NCBI GenBank assembly: GCA_009911035.1
Contig: QXWO01000004.1
Coordinates: 1-64,000, forward strand
Reading direction: 5' to 3'
From: Lachnospiraceae bacterium
Lineage (GTDB): Bacteria; Bacillota; Clostridia; Lachnospirales; Lachnospiraceae
Length of the DNA stretch: 64,000 nt
Under the pieces are notes generated by a model, which worked only from the letters and a program-made list of their open reading frames with translations, made no database searches and had not been told where the DNA came from. Numbering within the stretch: position 1 is the first letter of the stretch; every line of letters starts with the position of its first letter. The translations under genes and the position numbers were made by a program. Shown piece by piece: positions 18,901-25,880 of this stretch.

Positions 18901-19514
18901 GTAAATCCGTCAAAAATGACAACACTGTCTTTTATGATTTTTGACTTTCCCACCGCTTTGGTAAGAAGATCGAGGGTTTCCTCCGTGGTAATGAAACGGT
19001 TTTGTATGTAATCCGTAAACCCTCTGTAAATTACCTCCAGATCCTTCAGTTTACAGTGCAGGGCCCCCCGGCCTTTGGCAAATTCCGCAAGCTCCCCTAC
19101 CTGGCTGACACTGATGCCATATTGCATGAATTCGGAAATGGCAGACTTGACCTCATGAATATACCCTATTTTGTTTAAATTTCTGCCTATGACGGGCATG
19201 TCATCTTTTAAGGAAGCCGCCACCTTGCGCAGTACCATACTCTTTCCCGTATCGTCCAGAACCGGCCTGGTGCCATACCCGGTCTCCTCAAAAATCCGGT
19301 GGGCCAGACGTCCGAAGCTTAACACATCAATATTCATGATACCGCCGCAGTCGCTGGCATTCACCAAATCCACCTGCGTCTGCATGGTGAACTGGTCCGG
19401 CACCAGAAACAAAAAATTGCGTCCCGGCTCCTTCTTTGCCCATCTGGTAATATCCTCATGGAGCTGTCTGCTTTTTCCCGCACCTGACGCCCCAAAGTAA
19501 AATTGTAATCCCAT
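15906..19514 (-). CDS. addB: ATP-dependent helicase/deoxyribonuclease subunit B
   Basis: 1202 residues from the ATG at 19512-19514 (AGGAG 5 bases upstream; a GTG two codons earlier overlaps that site). Walker A is GASGAGKS at residues 8-15. The C-terminal nuclease (GRIDRIDT, VVDYKSG) and the iron-sulfur cysteines (one in AACAYSHF, then CxxxxxxxC, CTYC and GVC) are intact, so the Chi-side nuclease and its Fe-S staple look functional. An odd, basic, Gln/Lys-rich insertion at about residues 250-325 contains two 13-residue repeats (see 18606-18683); it is not typical of the family. Upstream HAD and M24 genes are 25 bases or closer, suggesting one long operon. Confidence 0.96.
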   Translation of the reverse strand: MGLQFYFGASGAGKSRQLHEDITRWAKKEPGRNFLFLVPDQFTMQTQVDLVNASDCGGIMNIDVLSFGRLAHRIFEETGYGTRPVLDDTGKSMVLRKVAASLKDDMPVIGRNLNKIGYIHEVKSAISEFMQYGISVSQVGELAEFAKGRGALHCKLKDLEVIYRGFTDYIQNRFITTEETLDLLTKAVGKSKIIKDSVVIFDGFTGFTPIQYRLIRELLALTNKVIVSVTIDGHENPFQMKGEQELFYLSRKTVSDLCRLAGESGTGQDESDRKQRQAGRMQTKTAQSGRPDRMQTKAAQSGRTQKDGAHADWQKREDVYIKNDPLPRFKNNKEMAHLEKNLFRYPVRPYEGEGGENIYLTKALNPAEEVRQVSIRIKKLVLEEGYCYRDIAVVTGDLETYGDYFEREALMYDIPVFIDRTRGLLLNPFIEYIRSALKIVLYDFSYETVFHFLRCGLADFSPEETDRLENYVLALGIKGKKKWSQAFVRRADSAAPAGADGEEVSEEEKRQILYLEGLNETRERFMEQIRPLLVKKKTAGEMVRTLYDFIVAGRIQEKLSGYEQYFKDIQMPERAKEYAQIYRLVMELLEQIVGLLEEEPVSLKEFADILDAGFGEIEVGIIPGSVDRIVVGDMERSRLKQVKVLFFLGINDGNIPRSGSRGGIISDIDREFLQQSDFELAPTPRQQMYTQRLYLYMNMTKPSERLYLSFSRINSQGKSIRPSYLVDMIGKLFPQIRVKTGGSESQPFDAIVGKKDGLTVLAEELRDYSAGREGLLSREELRGLYRIYEKDEKYADYTNRLKEAAFSRYEHKPLARAVAKALYGSMLESSVSRLEKYAACAYSHFLQYGLMLKERDTFSFEQADLGNIFHGVLESFAAKLTENGLTWFDFTEEEGDRLLREALEVHTVSYGETILYSNARYEYMVERMYRILKRTIRTLKAQLREGDFVPSSFEMSFSRVEKLEAVNIALTDEEKMKLRGRIDRIDTCEDEEKVYVKVVDYKSGSRKFDLAALYYGLQLQLVVYMNVAAEVTKRNHPDKEVVPAALLYYHVSDPLVKSGEEMTPEEVSREILKELRTTGIVSGDERAVSLLDKNFSDKSLVIPVERKKDGSFSVRSSTVGKEDYETISQFVNHKIRQFGREILSGNIEVNPCQQGGRESCTYCAYKGVCDFEEKTPGYHTRVLGNIPEDEIFIKMREELRSK
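18606..18683 (-). repeat. Two tandem 39-bp repeats inside addB
   Basis: Units 18606-18644 and 18645-18683 differ at only a few positions and keep frame. They encode RMQTKTAQSGRPD and RMQTKAAQSGRTQ, followed by more Lys/Gln/Asp-rich linker. The site is a surface insertion of AddB. Confidence 0.75.
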
Positions 19515-19539
19515 ATGCACTCCTAAACTTTCCCCTGTC

Positions 19540-20349
19540 CTACAAAAAAGGAATCATTTCTCTCACAGAAGAAAATATCAGATGGGGAACCACTTCCGAT
19601 TCCTTCACATCCTCCATTCCAGCTTCCCCGCTGAGAACCAGAATTCCTGTATAGCCATTGTTCACTCCGGCCGCCACATCGGTGTACAGCCGGTCTCCCA
19701 CCATGGCGGTTGCTTCTTTTGCTGCTCCGGCTTTCCGGGCCAGATAATCCATGATACTGCTGTTCGGTTTTCCGATAATGTGATCCGGGTAACGCCCGGC
19801 GGAAGCGTGGATGAAGGCATGGATCGACCCCGCATCGGGAATAAACCCTGTTTCCGTAGGGCAGTTGTAATCCGGGTGGGTGGAAATATAGGGAAGCCCA
19901 TTTCTCACCAGATCACAGATTCTGCACATCTTCTGGTAAGTCAGGGATGTATCAAACCCCACCACCGCAACTTCCGGGTTTCCCTCGTCCAGAATAATCC
20001 CTTCTTCCAGAAATTCCGCCTGTAAAAGTTCATTTCCAAGAAGATAGACCCGCTTCCCCGAAAAGTTCCTTTTAAGATAGTCAATTGTTGCCATTCCCGA
20101 TGTGACAATCTTCTCTATGCCGGTCTCCAGCCCCATGTTCCCCAGCTTTTTTATATAAGTTCCGGGGTCTTTGGATGAATTGTTGGTCAGAAAAACATAC
20201 TTTTTCCCGGCTTTCTCCACTGCCTGCAGAAAATCCCGTGCGCCCTCGATCCACTTATCACCTAAATAGACCGTGCCGTCCATATCCAGGGCAAAGCAGG
20301 TTATATTCTTTAAAATTCCTTTTTCATCTGTGTCAACTATAGGTATCAT
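19540..20349 (-). CDS. HAD-superfamily subclass IIA hydrolase (NagD-like)
   Basis: 269 residues. HAD motif I is DMDGTVYLGD, motif II FLTNNSS, motif III the Lys in GKPNSSIMD, and motif IV GDRLYTDVAAG. The large C2 cap between motifs II and III is the mark of the NagD/phosphoglycolate-phosphatase-like group, which dephosphorylate small sugar or nucleotide phosphates. The natural substrate cannot be told. AGGA lies 5 bases before the ATG. It sits between the M24 peptidase and addB with gaps of about 25 bases, so it is likely co-transcribed. Confidence 0.9.
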   Translation of the reverse strand: MIPIVDTDEKGILKNITCFALDMDGTVYLGDKWIEGARDFLQAVEKAGKKYVFLTNNSSKDPGTYIKKLGNMGLETGIEKIVTSGMATIDYLKRNFSGKRVYLLGNELLQAEFLEEGIILDEGNPEVAVVGFDTSLTYQKMCRICDLVRNGLPYISTHPDYNCPTETGFIPDAGSIHAFIHASAGRYPDHIIGKPNSSIMDYLARKAGAAKEATAMVGDRLYTDVAAGVNNGYTGILVLSGEAGMEDVKESEVVPHLIFSSVREMIPFL

Positions 20350-20374
20350 ACTTTTCCTCGCTTCTTAGGTATTT

Positions 20375-22180
20375 TCAGCCTACTTCCCTGACAGCCTTTT
20401 TTAACCAGTCCAGTTCTTCCCCTTCAAAATAGGGCGACAGCTTTTCATATACTTCCCTGTGGTAGGCATTCAGCCGCTCTTTGTCCTTTTCCTCCAAAAG
20501 AGAGACCTCCACGCCCTCAAGGTCAATAGGCACACAGGTCAGATCCTCAAAATACATAAACTGCCCGTTTTCATTGCTTTCCCCTTTCCGACATAGAAGC
20601 TCGTTTTCTATTCTCACCCCATGGCTTCCTTCTATATAAATACCTGGCTCATCGGTGGTCACCATGCCCTCCTCAAGGACTGCATTGTCCTGATAATCCG
20701 GCATCAGCCGCCACCGGAAACTGTTAGGCCCTTCATGGACATTCAAAAGATACCCCACGCCGTGTCCTGTGCCATGTTTGTAGTCCAGCCCTCTCTCCCA
20801 GAAGACTTCCCGGGCACGGATATCCAGATTTACACCCCGGCATCCGTGAAGGAATCTGGTGGATTTCAGATTTAGCATTGCCCGGAGCACTAAAGTAAAA
20901 TGCTCTTTCATCTCTCTGGTAACGGCGCCAAGGACAAAGGTCCTGGTGATATCCGTAGTCCCTTCCAGATAATGACCGCCGCTGTCTACCATCAAAAGCC
21001 CCTCCGGGCGGATTTGGGCGCAGGAACCAGCCGCCGCGCTGTAGTGGACGATGGCGCCGTTTGCCCCATAAGCGCAGATAGTCTCAAAGCTTGGCTCAAT
21101 AAAGTGTTCCTCCTGCCTGCGCAGGGATTCCAGATAGTTCGCCGCACTTAACTCCGTCATGGGAATTTTCCCTACATTCTTTTTCAGCCAGTACATAAAG
21201 CGGGTCACGGCAATTCCGTCCATCAAATGGGCTTTTCTTAAATTTTCCATCTCTGTGGGATTCTTCACCGCCTTCATAAGGGCCGTAGGATTGGGCCTGT
21301 CAATCAGGGTGACTCCAGAAGGCAGCTCTTTCAGCAGGCGGTAGCTGATACGTCCTCCGCAGAGCAGTACTTTTTTCTCCTGTATCCTGGGCACAAACCT
21401 GTAGAAATCATCATACGGAAGAAGCGTCACCTTATTTTCCCGCAGATACTGCCGCACCTTTGCCGTCCACCCCTCCGCTCCCCCTGTATTTCCTTCCCCA
21501 AAGAGCAGTGTCTTTTCCATGGTAATTACTGCATAGGCCAGAACTACAGGACAGCATGCCACATCAGCTCCCCGCAGGTTTAAAAGCCAGGCGATATCGT
21601 CCAGTGCAGTCAATATATGCATGTCTGCCCCTTCTTTCTTCATCTTTTCCCGTACCCGGGCGATTTTGGTCAAAGCATCTTCACCGCTGTATGCATCTTC
21701 CAGCACGAAAACCGGATGATGCACGAGGGACGGACGGCCTTCCCATACTTCCCCTGCAATATCCCTGTTCCAGATAGTTTCACCCTTCTTCTTATTTACG
21801 ATTTCAACGTAGGATTTTGCATCGTCAGCTTTGACCACTCTCCCGTCAAAGCCAAGATTCTGTCCCTCTTTTAAAGAAAAATCAAGATATTCTTTCAGCG
21901 TGGGGACATCCTTCTCCCCTGTTTTCATCAGACGGATTCCGCTGCCGGCCAGTTCTTTTTCTGCCTGGATAAAATATCTGCCGTCGGTAAAAAGGACTGC
22001 TTCCTCCTGCCCCACCACCAGCGTCCCGGCTGAACCGGTAAAGCCGCTGAAATATTTTCTAACCATAAAAAATTCACTGACATACTCACTGTCATGGTAA
22101 TCCGATGTGGGAACCAGATACCAGTCAATCCCTGCTTCCCGCATTTTTTTTCTAAGTCTGTTTAGCCTTTCCTGTATCAT
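20375..22180 (-). CDS. Aminopeptidase P family protein (M24B, three-domain type)
   Basis: 601 residues, the length of the long Xaa-Pro aminopeptidases with two N-terminal creatinase-like domains (~1-310) before the pita-bread catalytic domain. The five metal ligands are visible: two Asp in VDSGGHYLEGTTDITRTF, His in GTGHGVGYLLNVHEGP, and Glu in TTDEPGIYIEG and in GVRIENEL. It removes N-terminal residues preceding proline, in the cytoplasm (no signal peptide). It leads the minus-strand run peptidase-HAD-addB-addA. Confidence 0.93.
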   Translation of the reverse strand: MIQERLNRLRKKMREAGIDWYLVPTSDYHDSEYVSEFFMVRKYFSGFTGSAGTLVVGQEEAVLFTDGRYFIQAEKELAGSGIRLMKTGEKDVPTLKEYLDFSLKEGQNLGFDGRVVKADDAKSYVEIVNKKKGETIWNRDIAGEVWEGRPSLVHHPVFVLEDAYSGEDALTKIARVREKMKKEGADMHILTALDDIAWLLNLRGADVACCPVVLAYAVITMEKTLLFGEGNTGGAEGWTAKVRQYLRENKVTLLPYDDFYRFVPRIQEKKVLLCGGRISYRLLKELPSGVTLIDRPNPTALMKAVKNPTEMENLRKAHLMDGIAVTRFMYWLKKNVGKIPMTELSAANYLESLRRQEEHFIEPSFETICAYGANGAIVHYSAAAGSCAQIRPEGLLMVDSGGHYLEGTTDITRTFVLGAVTREMKEHFTLVLRAMLNLKSTRFLHGCRGVNLDIRAREVFWERGLDYKHGTGHGVGYLLNVHEGPNSFRWRLMPDYQDNAVLEEGMVTTDEPGIYIEGSHGVRIENELLCRKGESNENGQFMYFEDLTCVPIDLEGVEVSLLEEKDKERLNAYHREVYEKLSPYFEGEELDWLKKAVREVG

Positions 22181-22211
22181 ATAACCTGCTTTCCTGTTCT
22201 GTTTTTATATA

Positions 22212-22301
22212 ATAGTAACCGTTCAGCCACATAATTTATGTCCCGGCAGCATTACATTTTAATCTATATTTTCAAACGGCCATGGCTGAACTGTTACCTA
22301 T
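22212..22301. repeat. Intergenic 90-bp inverted repeat
   Basis: Arms ATAGTAACCGTTCAGCCA (22212-22229) and the near-complement of ATAGGTAACAGTTCAGCCA (22283-22301) enclose about 53 bases. It lies between the divergent peptidase and chemoreceptor genes, has no T tract and no coding content, and resembles a small palindromic genome repeat. A separate perfect 12-base palindrome TACCTATAGGTA lies at 22371-22382. Confidence 0.6.
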
Positions 22302-22418
22302 AGTATACCACATACTGAAAAAAAAGTAGAAACCCTCACTTAAATTTGATATAATAAATTTATAGTTTTATACCTATAGGTAATCAAAAGAATTTTATTA
22401 AAGGAAGGAGGCGGATGG

Positions 22419-22505
22419 ATGACCAGAATCCGCGCGCTGCCCGATCAATGTTCATCCAGTTTCAGCTTGGGAACTATAAACTTATTTACGGCAGCGCAGA
22501 AATGA
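22419..22505 (+). CDS. 28-residue upstream ORF coupled to the chemoreceptor
   Basis: An ideal ribosome site (GGAGG at 22407-22411) lies 7 bases before this ATG, but only 3 bases before the in-frame receptor ATG at 22415. The peptide starts MTRIRALPDQCSSSF and ends in AAQK. Its TGA (22503-22505) overlaps an in-frame ATG of the receptor (22502-22504) as ATGA, the arrangement used for termination-reinitiation. I infer that the ribosome enters here and the receptor is translated by coupling. No homologue is recognised, and the peptide itself may have no function. Confidence 0.45.
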   Translation: MTRIRALPDQCSSSFSLGTINLFTAAQK

Positions 22506-24532
22506 GGGTTATTATGCAAAAAGGAATCGGGGATAATACGCACAAAAAAACAGGGGATAACCATCCATTTATGGGAATTGAAAAGAAAATTTCCCGGCGT
22601 TTCGGGCAGGTGATCATCATAAGCTGCATTGTGCTGGGGGTCATATCATCCGTCCTTAACTATATTTCTTCTATTAGTGCGGTTTCGGAAACTATCAATG
22701 ACGCTTCCGATATTGCCGCAGATTATGTGGCCGCTGCACTGGATATTTATGTGAAAGTGGCTTATGAGACAGGCAGTATCGCCCGGCTCGCAGATCCTGA
22801 AAAGTCACTGGAGGAAAAGGCGGCCATCCTGAACCAGCGAATCGAAGACCACAACTTCGACGGAGGATTCCTTCTCGACAGCAGCGGCATCGATGTGCTG
22901 ACAGGGCAGGATCTTTCTGACAGGGATTATTTTAAAGAATGTATGAAAGGAAATACCTATATTTCCACACCGGTATACAGTAATGTCACCAACAGCGTGT
23001 CCTTTGCAGTGGCAGCGCCCCTGTGGGAGAACGGCATCCCGCACACTACTCCGGTAGGCGTAGTTGTCTATGTGCCCTACGGCGAATACCTAAACGATAT
23101 CATGCGTTCCATACAGGTAGGCAAAGGCGGCACTGCATTCATGATCAATTCCCAGGGAATTACGATTGCAGACATTAATTCAGAAATCGTTGGTGTAGAG
23201 GACTGCATTAATCTTGGAAATTCAGACCCCAAGCTTAAGGCTTTCAGCAATATTTGTAAAAAGATGGCCGCCGGCCAGAACGGCGTAGGAACTTATTCCT
23301 ACGGGGGCGCAACGAAAGTGGTTGCCTATTCCCCTGTTCCAGGTACGGAAGGCTGGAGCATCGGTGTTGCCGCTATCAGGAGCAATTTTTTGGGTAAATT
23401 TTATTTATCCCTGATTTTCACAATTATTTCCGTCATTCTCTTTACTTTCATCGGAATCAGTAACGGGGTCAGTTTGGGAAAGGCAGTTGCGAAACCGATT
23501 GTCACATCTGTTGAGCGGCTGAAACTTTTAGCCGCAGGTGATCTCCATTCTCCTGCACCAGTGCCGGAAAGCAACGATGAAACTGCCCTGCTGATGGACA
23601 GTCTTGCCGGAACGATCCAGGATTTGAACATGGTAATTGCCGATATCAGCCACCATTTGGCGGAACTGTCTTCCGGAAACTTTAGAATTTCCATTGATGA
23701 TACATATAAAGGCGACTTTGCACAAATCAGCGAATCCTTCCGGGGAATTGTGGCTTCTTTAAATGATGCCATGAGAAACATTGACAGCAATGCGGAAAGC
23801 GTGCAGAAAGGCGCCACCGATCTGGCAGGAGCCGCCCAGTCCCTTGCGGAGGGCGCCACGGATCAGGCCAGCGCCATTGAGGAGCTGACAGCCACAATTA
23901 CAGATATTTCAGAAAAAATCCGTGTTAATGCCAAGAATGCAGATAAAGTCAGAACAATCGTTGACACTATGAATAATCAGGTCATTGAAAGCAATGAGCA
24001 GATGAAGCGCAATACGGACGCCATGGCCAAAATCAGGGAGGCTTCCAACAAAATTGCCGAAATTATCAGCAGTATTGAAGAAATTGCCGACCAGACAAAC
24101 CTTCTCGCACTAAATGCATCCATCGAAGCAGCCCGGGCCGGGGAAGCCGGCAAAGGATTTGCCGTGGTTGCCACACAGGTAGGCATTCTCTCCGACCAAA
24201 GTTCGGAAGCTGCCAGAAATACCAAGGATCTGATCCAGAATTCCATTGCTGCTGTGGAGGAAGGCACCCGGCTGACCCAGTTTACAGCCGAATCCCTGCT
24301 TTCTGTTGTAGACAATGCAAGGAAGGTAAACGAATCCATTACGGAAATTGCCGCCGCCACAGACAATCAGGCGGAAGCGGCCGCCCAGATCACAGAGGGC
24401 GTCAACCAGATAGCTGCCGTTGTGGAGTCCAACTCCGCTACCTCACAGGAAAGCGCGGCAGCCTCACAGGAACTTTCCAGCCAGGCCGATATGCTCAAAG
24501 ACCTGCTTGGCAATTTCCAGTACCACAGATAA
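22502..24532 (+). CDS. Methyl-accepting chemotaxis protein (dCache type)
   Basis: 676 residues from 22502 (ATG at 22514 and an upstream in-frame ATG at 22415 are alternatives). A membrane segment at ~35-57 and another at ~303-325 enclose an extracellular Cache sensor (~60-300; GGFLLDSSGID, SDRDYF typical of dCache). A HAMP domain and the cytoplasmic signalling hairpin follow, with the conserved tip ([32 protein letters not shown]). It senses small ligands and drives CheA. It is monocistronic; no che or flagellar genes are in the window, so the output is encoded elsewhere. Confidence 0.93.
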   Translation: MRVIMQKGIGDNTHKKTGDNHPFMGIEKKISRRFGQVIIISCIVLGVISSVLNYISSISAVSETINDASDIAADYVAAALDIYVKVAYETGSIARLADPEKSLEEKAAILNQRIEDHNFDGGFLLDSSGIDVLTGQDLSDRDYFKECMKGNTYISTPVYSNVTNSVSFAVAAPLWENGIPHTTPVGVVVYVPYGEYLNDIMRSIQVGKGGTAFMINSQGITIADINSEIVGVEDCINLGNSDPKLKAFSNICKKMAAGQNGVGTYSYGGATKVVAYSPVPGTEGWSIGVAAIRSNFLGKFYLSLIFTIISVILFTFIGISNGVSLGKAVAKPIVTSVERLKLLAAGDLHSPAPVPESNDETALLMDSLAGTIQDLNMVIADISHHLAELSSGNFRISIDDTYKGDFAQISESFRGIVASLNDAMRNIDSNAESVQKGATDLAGAAQSLAEGATDQASAIEELTATITDISEKIRVNAKNADKVRTIVDTMNNQVIESNEQMKRNTDAMAKIREASNKIAEIISSIEEIADQTNLLALNASIEAARAGEAGKGFAVVATQVGILSDQSSEAARNTKDLIQNSIAAVEEGTRLTQFTAESLLSVVDNARKVNESITEIAAATDNQAEAAAQITEGVNQIAAVVESNSATSQESAAASQELSSQADMLKDLLGNFQYHR

Positions 24533-24580
24533 CTGTCCACTTACTATAGAAAATGTCACAGAAAAATTGCCGTCTGACAG

Positions 24581-24622
24581 TGCCGCAGCCCTACATGGGC
24601 CAGCGCTGGCAGGCGGCTTTTT
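24581..24622 (+). terminator. Probable terminator of the chemoreceptor gene
   Basis: GCCGC and GCGGC arms with an imperfect inner CC/GG stem, followed by TTTTTG. It lies between the receptor stop and the convergent spoVAE stop. Confidence 0.5.
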
Positions 24623-24643
24623 GCATCTTTATTTATAATAGTT

Positions 24644-25000
24644 CTATTTCTTCATCTTAGGATTAAATATCAGACTTGCCAGATATCCAAAAACCAGCGC
24701 TGCCGATGTTCCCACTGCCCCCGCCTTAAAACCGCCGGAAAACAGTCCCATAAACCCTTCCTGGTCTACCGCTTCCTTTACGCCTTTCATCAGCACATTG
24801 CCGAATCCCAGAAGCGGCACCGATGCCCCCGCGCCTGCAAACTCCACGAAAGGCTGATACCACCCGAAGACACCTATGACTGCCCCTAAGCAAACAAGAA
24901 GCACCATGATGCGCCCCGGCATCATTTTCGTTTTTTCCATCAATATCTGAACCAGCGCACAGATAAGCCCGCCTACCCAGAATGCATTAAAATAATCCAT
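24644..25000 (-). CDS. spoVAE: Stage V sporulation protein AE (SpoVAEb type)
   Basis: 118 residues from the ATG at 24998-25000, which has AAGGAGG 5 bases upstream. Hydrophobic segments lie at about 5-20, 30-47, 60-80 and 95-112, with the family stretch VEFAGAGASVPLLGFGN and the C-terminal GLFSGGFKAGAVG. SpoVA proteins form the inner-membrane channel that loads Ca-dipicolinate into the forespore and releases it at germination. In most Bacilli and Clostridia it follows spoVAC and spoVAD directly; here it is alone, 16 kb from spoVAD and 20 kb from spoVAC, with its own sigma-G-like promoter. Confidence 0.9.
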   Translation of the reverse strand: MDYFNAFWVGGLICALVQILMEKTKMMPGRIMVLLVCLGAVIGVFGWYQPFVEFAGAGASVPLLGFGNVLMKGVKEAVDQEGFMGLFSGGFKAGAVGTSAALVFGYLASLIFNPKMKK

Positions 25001-25092
25001 GATAACCTCCTTGTCCGGCCTGATACACAGCATATGCGTCTGCTCCGTGGGACGTAATGGCATTGTTATTTTGCCGGATCGTTTTCATGGAT

Positions 25093-25121
25093 TATTATGT
25101 GCAAAAATAAATTTTTTATAA
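25093..25121 (-). promoter_or_regulatory. Candidate sigma-G promoter of spoVAE
   Basis: Minus strand TTATA (25117-25121), a 17-base spacer and CATAATA (25093-25099). The -10 element is a perfect match to CATWHTA and the -35 matches 4 of 5. It starts at the stop codon of the MBL gene, about 93 bases before the spoVAE ATG. Confidence 0.6.
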
Positions 25122-25877
25122 GAATTCTCTCTTTTTGTCTGAAACGTCTGCAATCTTTTCTGCAAAAAGGCGGCCTGTTTTTGTCTGTTTATACCGCCTT
25201 ATCACATCGTAATCATCCCACATATGCATGGGAAACACCTGATCTGCATCCACTTTCTGCAAAAATAAGTCCATGCCAAGGTGATAATTCCCTTCCTGCC
25301 TGGGATCCAAAGGGATAAATGCCATGTCAAAATGTTTTCCGGCAATTTTATCAATTTCCCTTTTATAGTCCTGTTCCATCCGGGCGTTCCAGTCCTCCGG
25401 CTCTCCTTCCCAGCGCCAGTCATTTAAATCCCCGGCGTGGTAAATGGCTGTCCCTTCCGTATACACCAAAAAGGCGGCCCCCTGGTCGGTGGAGCGCAGT
25501 GCCTCCACCCACAGGTCCTTTAGGGGACTTTCGTAAACCGTCCCTGCCCCTATCCGGTTCATCCGCTCCAGAATGCAGGCAGGCAGTCCTTTTTTCTCCA
25601 GATATTTTGCATTAAGCCTAATATCGTTTCCCAGAAAATAAACGGGACCAGGAGATACCTTTTCCGCCCACCGGATGGCGGACAACTGGAAATGGTCCGG
25701 GTGCTTGTGACTGAAAAACATGACTAACTGCTTCCCTGCAGGCACCACAGGCGCATTTTTGCGCCCGTCATAGGGCCCGTCCCCGGTCTGATGTGGATCA
25801 TAATAGTCAAAAACAAGCACCTTCTTTTGCAGTTCCACCGCAAAACCGCTGTGATACAGATAGGTCACCCTGCCCAT
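25116..25877 (-). CDS. Metallo-beta-lactamase-fold hydrolase
   Basis: 253 residues. The metal-binding motif is HKHPDH (His57, His59, Asp61, His62). A further Asp lies in YHAGDLNDWRW and a His in HMWDDYD, completing a two-metal site. The overall pattern resembles UlaG-like/YycJ-type cytoplasmic MBL hydrolases; substrate unknown. It begins 3 bases after the GH31 stop, so the two are translationally close and co-transcribed, perhaps reflecting a shared sugar pathway. No signal peptide. Confidence 0.88.
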   Translation of the reverse strand: MGRVTYLYHSGFAVELQKKVLVFDYYDPHQTGDGPYDGRKNAPVVPAGKQLVMFFSHKHPDHFQLSAIRWAEKVSPGPVYFLGNDIRLNAKYLEKKGLPACILERMNRIGAGTVYESPLKDLWVEALRSTDQGAAFLVYTEGTAIYHAGDLNDWRWEGEPEDWNARMEQDYKREIDKIAGKHFDMAFIPLDPRQEGNYHLGMDLFLQKVDADQVFPMHMWDDYDVIRRYKQTKTGRLFAEKIADVSDKKREFL

Positions 25878-25880
25878 AAT

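Noticed and set aside
22415-22501. ATG at 22415 as the chemoreceptor start
   Set aside because: It is only 3 bases from GGAGG and adds 29 residues without homology before the first membrane segment.
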